A DNA stretch of 64,000 nucleotides, taken from assembly GCF_036924525.1 (NCBI RefSeq), contig NZ_JAZHRU010000001.1:7035001-7099000 (forward strand), in the 5' to 3' direction. Positions within the stretch are counted from its first letter, which is position 1; each line of letters begins with the position of its first letter. The position numbers and the translations under genes are program-made. Below, piece by piece: positions 60,643 through 64,000 of the stretch. This DNA is from Bradyrhizobium sp. AZCC 1719 (GTDB taxonomy: Bacteria; Pseudomonadota; Alphaproteobacteria; Rhizobiales; Xanthobacteraceae). The notes beneath the pieces were generated by a model. It saw only the letters and a list, made by a program, of their open reading frames with translations, searched no databases and was not told the DNA's origin.

Positions 60643-61853
60643 TACTTTCCTCTCGAGAGTTGCAGAATTCGATCGGCGATGATGCCAAGCTGAATTTCGG
60701 TTGTGCCGGCGTAGATCGTCTCGGCGCGCGCCTGCAAATAGATCGCTTCAAAACGCCGCCGTGCGACCTTCACTGCCGGTAGCAGCGGCATCGATGCCTG
60801 AGCGAGCAGTTCCAGCGCCAGTGCTGCAAAGCGCTGATGCGCCTCGCTCCAATGCAATTTCGCCAGGCTGCCGCGGGCGCCGATCCTGTCGCCGCTCACC
60901 AGAGCGTCGACGACGGTCTCGACATGCGCCTTCAGCACCTCGATATCGACGACGACTTCACCGATCCTGGCCGCATAGCGGGAGTCGGCCACGAGTTGAG
61001 CCAGGACCGGATCGGTCTTGCAGGCCGAGATCAAATGGCGCAGTTCGTTCTCGAAACGCCAAGCGCGATACATGCGGTTGGTCGCCCGCTCGATCTCCAG
61101 CACGCGGATGGCGGCTGCCCAGCCCTCGTTGGGAGCACCGACCGCGTCCGACTGCGGCACCTCGACATCGTCGAAGAAGACTTCGCAGAAGCTCTCCCGC
61201 CCGTCGATCGACTTGATGGTGCGCACCCGCACACCTTCGGCATCCAGCCGCACCGCGAACATGGCGAGGCCACGATGCCGGTCCTCCAATGGCCCGGTGC
61301 GCGCCAGCACCAGGCAGCGCTGCGATCGGTACGCGCCGCTGGTCCAGATCTTCTGGCCGTTGATCCGCCAATTGTCGCCACTGCGCGTAGCGCGCGTGCG
61401 AAGGCTCGCCAGGTCGGAGCCAGCCTCGGGCTCGGAAAAACCCTGGCACCAGATATCGCGCATCTCCAGGATCGCCGGCAGGAAACGCCGTTTCTGCTCC
61501 TCGGTGCCGACCGCGAGGATGATCGGGCCAGCGAGCTCCTTGCCGATGGAGTTGACGCTCTCCGGCATCGCGAGCGCACCTATTTCCTGGTTCGCGATCA
61601 GGTGCTCGCGCAAGGTCCGGCCGTGCCCGCCATAGGCCTGCGGCCAGGTTATGCCCGCAAGCCCCGTGCGATGCATCGCGGCTTCCCATGCGATCGACTG
61701 CTGAAGTGTTGGCGCCACGAACGCCGCGCTGTCGCTGCGAAAGCCCGCAGGCAGGTTGGCGCGGAGCCAGCGACGCATCGCCACGCGATAGGCCTCACCG
61801 GACAGGCTATCTGCCGTGACGGCTTCGGGCGGCTCCGTTTCAATCACTGTCAT
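60642..61853 (-). CDS. Acyl-CoA dehydrogenase
   Basis: A 403-residue flavoenzyme that introduces a 2,3-double bond into an acyl-CoA. Signature 1 appears as GFSEPEAGSDLASLRTRA (about 127-144); the C-terminal end has the diagnostic YAGTTEIQLGIIADRILQLS. It is full family length. It is preceded by the binding-protein gene with a gap of 24 bases and coupled by one-base overlap to the shorter dehydrogenase. Substrate unknown; the pairing favours bulky or branched CoA esters. Confidence 0.92.
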   Translation of the reverse strand: MTVIETEPPEAVTADSLSGEAYRVAMRRWLRANLPAGFRSDSAAFVAPTLQQSIAWEAAMHRTGLAGITWPQAYGGHGRTLREHLIANQEIGALAMPESVNSIGKELAGPIILAVGTEEQKRRFLPAILEMRDIWCQGFSEPEAGSDLASLRTRATRSGDNWRINGQKIWTSGAYRSQRCLVLARTGPLEDRHRGLAMFAVRLDAEGVRVRTIKSIDGRESFCEVFFDDVEVPQSDAVGAPNEGWAAAIRVLEIERATNRMYRAWRFENELRHLISACKTDPVLAQLVADSRYAARIGEVVVDIEVLKAHVETVVDALVSGDRIGARGSLAKLHWSEAHQRFAALALELLAQASMPLLPAVKVARRRFEAIYLQARAETIYAGTTEIQLGIIADRILQLSRGK

Positions 61854-61877
61854 CTTCAATTTCCCGCTTTCGCTGCG

Positions 61878-63107
61878 TCACTGCGATTTGAGGAGATCGC
61901 AAGCGCTCTCCGACGCCGGCCGCCACGCATCCTCGGCGGCAATCGTGCCCGCGATCTCGTAGTAGTCGAAAGTGTATTTCGACTCGGCCGCCGCCTTGAT
62001 GCGGGCAACGTAAAGCGGACGCATCACCTGCCCGTCGGCGCGAATGCTCACATTCTTCATCGCGAAATCGTCGATGGGCGTGCTCTTCATCCGGCGCATC
62101 ACGGCGTCGCCCTCGTCGGTATCTGCCGCGGCCACCGCCTTCAGGTAGTGCGTGACGGCGCTATAGGTGGCCGCCTTTGCCTCGTTCAGGATCTGCCCGT
62201 TGGCCGCTTCGGAAAATCGCTTGGCAAAGGCGCGGGTGTCGGCCGTCATGTCCCAGTAGAAGGGCGTGGTCAGACGCACGTTTTGAAGGTCTTGCAGGCC
62301 GATGCCATGGGTCTGGCTGATCATCAGCCCCAAGGGGACCAGCAGTTGCTTCTGCGTCAGCCCGAACTCCCGGGCTTGCTTGATGGAATTGGCAAAGTCC
62401 GCGCCGGAGTTGGCGAGCGCGATCGCCTTCGCGCCGCTCGCCTGCGCCGTCAGCAGGAATGACGAGAGATCCGAGGAATTGAGCGGATGCAGCACCGAGC
62501 CCATAACCGTGCCGCCACCGGCCTTGATGAAGTTCGTCGTGTCGGCCTGCCATACCTTGCCGAAGGCGTAGTCGACGGTGAGAAAGAACCAGCTATCTAC
62601 GCCCTGCGCCAGCAGCGCCTTCACCGTGGCTTTCGGCTGCGCATAGGTGTCCACCATCCATTGCGTGGTCATCGGCGAACATTTGTCGTTGGTGAAGAAA
62701 GACCCCGCGGTCCCTGCCAGAAGGTAGGGCTTCTTCCGGTTTCTCATAATGTCTTGCACGGCGAGCGCGATCGAGGAGGCCGAGCAGCCCACGATGGCAT
62801 CGACCCCTTCGTTGTCGAGCCATCGCAGCGCGATGGCGACCCCAATGTCCGGCTTGTTCTGGTCGTCAGCCGTCACGAGCTCGATCTTCTTGCCGTTGAG
62901 GGCGCCGCCGAAATCGCCGACGGCGAGCCGGGCCGCGGCAACCGCACCTGGCCCGCAATTGTCGGAATAGGGGCCAGTCTGGTCGTTCATGATGCCGATC
63001 TTGACCACATCGCCGGAAATGCCCTGCGCCGATAGCGGCGACGCGATCAGCAACGCGGCCCCCAAAATCACGATCATCCCACGAGAACGGATAGCCAGCT
63101 TGTTCAT
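61878..63107 (-). CDS. Periplasmic ligand-binding protein (branched-chain amino acid type)
   Basis: A 409-residue periplasmic receptor of the Leu/Ile/Val-binding superfamily. Signal peptide (IRSRGMIVILGAALLIASPL, cleavage near SAQ-GI), then VVKIGIMNDQTGPYSDNCGP and the type I periplasmic binding fold. In this group the ligands are often aromatic acids, amides or short acids. No ABC permease or ATPase gene accompanies it here, so it either uses a permease elsewhere or works with another transporter. The start at 63107 follows GAGGAGG with correct spacing. Confidence 0.88.
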   Translation of the reverse strand: MNKLAIRSRGMIVILGAALLIASPLSAQGISGDVVKIGIMNDQTGPYSDNCGPGAVAAARLAVGDFGGALNGKKIELVTADDQNKPDIGVAIALRWLDNEGVDAIVGCSASSIALAVQDIMRNRKKPYLLAGTAGSFFTNDKCSPMTTQWMVDTYAQPKATVKALLAQGVDSWFFLTVDYAFGKVWQADTTNFIKAGGGTVMGSVLHPLNSSDLSSFLLTAQASGAKAIALANSGADFANSIKQAREFGLTQKQLLVPLGLMISQTHGIGLQDLQNVRLTTPFYWDMTADTRAFAKRFSEAANGQILNEAKAATYSAVTHYLKAVAAADTDEGDAVMRRMKSTPIDDFAMKNVSIRADGQVMRPLYVARIKAAAESKYTFDYYEIAGTIAAEDAWRPASESACDLLKSQ

Positions 63108-63164
63108 GCGCATCCTCCTCCTTTGCCTTTTCATGCCGGCTTCGCGGTTCTTCTTCGATTGACG

Positions 63165-64000
63165 TCAGCCACGTTCCTGCATCTCGCCGTCCGCGCGCGG
63201 GATCAGGAGGGCGTCGAGCGCCACGGCGCCCTCGCCTTGCGCTTTCAGAAGCAACGGATTGATGTCGATTTCGGAAATCGCTTCGGCATGGGCCGCGGCA
63301 AACCGCGACAGCGCGGCGACGGCCCGCGCCGCCGCCTCGAGATCGGCGCGCGGCCGGCCCCGTGCACCGTTCAGCACCGCGAACGCCTTGAGCGATTTCA
63401 GCATCGCCATGGCCTGCGCTTCGCTCACGGGCGCCATCTGCACCGCGGTGTCCTGCAGAATTTCCGCGAAGATGCCGCCGAGGCCGACCATCACCACCGG
63501 CCCGAAAATCGAATCGATCCGGCTCCCGAGAATGAGCTCGGCCACGCCCTTGGCCATCGGCGCTACGATCACGCCATCGATCGCCGCCTGCGGCGCCTTG
63601 CGCGCGACGCGCTCGAGCATCTGCGGAAACGCGAGCCGCACCTCGGCTTCCGAGGCAAGGCCAAGTGCAACACCGCCGACCTCGGTCTTGTGCGGCAGAT
63701 CGCGCGAGGCGATCTTCAGCACCACCGGAAATCCGATCTCGGCCGCCGCACGCGCCGCCGCATCGGCATCCATTGCCAACCGTTCGGTGAGCACCGGCAC
63801 GCCGGCGTCTGCCAGCGCGCCCTTGGCCCCGAGTTCATGCCGGAATGCGTCGGGCGAAAGCGGAGGCGCGCGTTCGATGGCAGGCTGGCTTTGCTCCTTG
63901 GAGCGCTTCGCCGCTGCCTGCAATCTCGCCAGCGCGGCGACCGTTGCGCAGCAGCCGTCGAAACTTGCGACCGTCGGATAGCCCATCGCGTGCAATTCCG
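63165..64000 (-). CDS. Acyl-CoA synthetase (ADP/NDP-forming type), C-terminal part (partial)
   Basis: The 3' end of an NDP-forming acyl-CoA synthetase or related ATP-grasp enzyme; the start lies beyond the window. Residues in the visible part show an ATP-grasp domain of type 5: FPVVLKIASRDLPHKTEVGG, EVRLAFPQMLERVARKAPQA, FGPVVMVGLGGIFAEILQD, and the end AISEIDINPLLL. The part before it (YPTVASFDGCCATVAALA) looks like the end of the CoA-ligase-type domain. It is the first visible gene of the operon and would make the CoA thioester consumed by the two dehydrogenases. Confidence 0.85.
   Translation of the reverse strand, partial: ELHAMGYPTVASFDGCCATVAALARLQAAAKRSKEQSQPAIERAPPLSPDAFRHELGAKGALADAGVPVLTERLAMDADAAARAAAEIGFPVVLKIASRDLPHKTEVGGVALGLASEAEVRLAFPQMLERVARKAPQAAIDGVIVAPMAKGVAELILGSRIDSIFGPVVMVGLGGIFAEILQDTAVQMAPVSEAQAMAMLKSLKAFAVLNGARGRPRADLEAAARAVAALSRFAAAHAEAISEIDINPLLLKAQGEGAVALDALLIPRADGEMQERG

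Noticed and set aside
60837..62462. 541-codon plus-strand frame opposite the acyl-CoA dehydrogenase and binding protein
   Set aside because: Crosses two real genes on the other strand; no start signal or protein motif.

Overview
The window looks like a chromosomal segment of a Bradyrhizobium-type alphaproteobacterium (Nitrobacteraceae). The grounds are high GC, C-terminal sorting signals of the PEPxxWA-CTERM type, a degenerate palindromic repeat of the kind common in Bradyrhizobium and Rhodopseudomonas, and a copper-type denitrification island whose promoters carry TTG-N8-CAA sites. This is recognition from memory and was not checked by search. I found no rRNA, tRNA, CRISPR array, insertion sequence or phage.

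Region 1 (1-11.7 kb) is a cell-surface region. It holds the 3' end of an RND efflux pump, a family 2 glycosyltransferase, a membrane-anchored protein with a J-domain-like N-terminus, a small XRE regulator, a PilZ protein overlapping a secreted Gly/Tyr-rich protein, an OafA-type acyltransferase with an SGNH domain, a VanZ-like protein and three PEPxxWA-CTERM proteins. Two of the PEP-CTERM genes have TTGACT-type promoters, and all three end in strong hairpins.

Region 2 (11.7-23.4 kb) is a type II secretion system on the minus strand: gspD and a lipoprotein; gspE, F, H, I, J; and gspL, M, a GspC/N-like gene and a prepilin peptidase. gspK lies on the opposite strand. I cannot find a gene for the major pseudopilin GspG.

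Region 3 (23.7-38 kb) is mainly envelope polysaccharide: rfbF, two extended SDRs and an rfbC-like epimerase for a nucleotide sugar; a polyprenyl-phosphate sugar transferase; and a tightly coupled wecB plus NfrB-like glycosyltransferase pair. Between them lie an H-NS-like protein, a fourth PEP-CTERM protein, a membrane-bound cyclase-like protein with substituted catalytic residues, and several small proteins. Three of these small proteins share a short Tyr/Leu-Arg motif.

Region 4 (38.3-56 kb) is a denitrification island: norEFCBQD, nirK-nirV, a pseudoazurin gene, a Crp/Fnr regulator of NnrR type, nnrS with a companion membrane protein, DUF2249 and DUF59 proteins, a ccoG-like ferredoxin, a PCu(A)C copper chaperone fused to a second domain, hemN, and four small proteins. 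Eight TTG-N8-CAA sites sit 36-94 bp upstream of starts, so the island reads as one NO/low-oxygen regulon. It covers nitrite to N2O plus copper, heme and Fe-S supply. nap/nar and nosZ are not in the window.

Region 5 (56-64 kb) is a catabolic operon on the minus strand: a CoA-ligase/ATP-grasp subunit (cut by the window end), a branched-chain-amino-acid-type binding protein, two adjacent acyl-CoA dehydrogenases, an SDR, a double carboxymuconolactone decarboxylase-like protein, and tctB-tctA without tctC. It probably takes up and degrades a carboxylic acid as a CoA thioester; the substrate is unknown.
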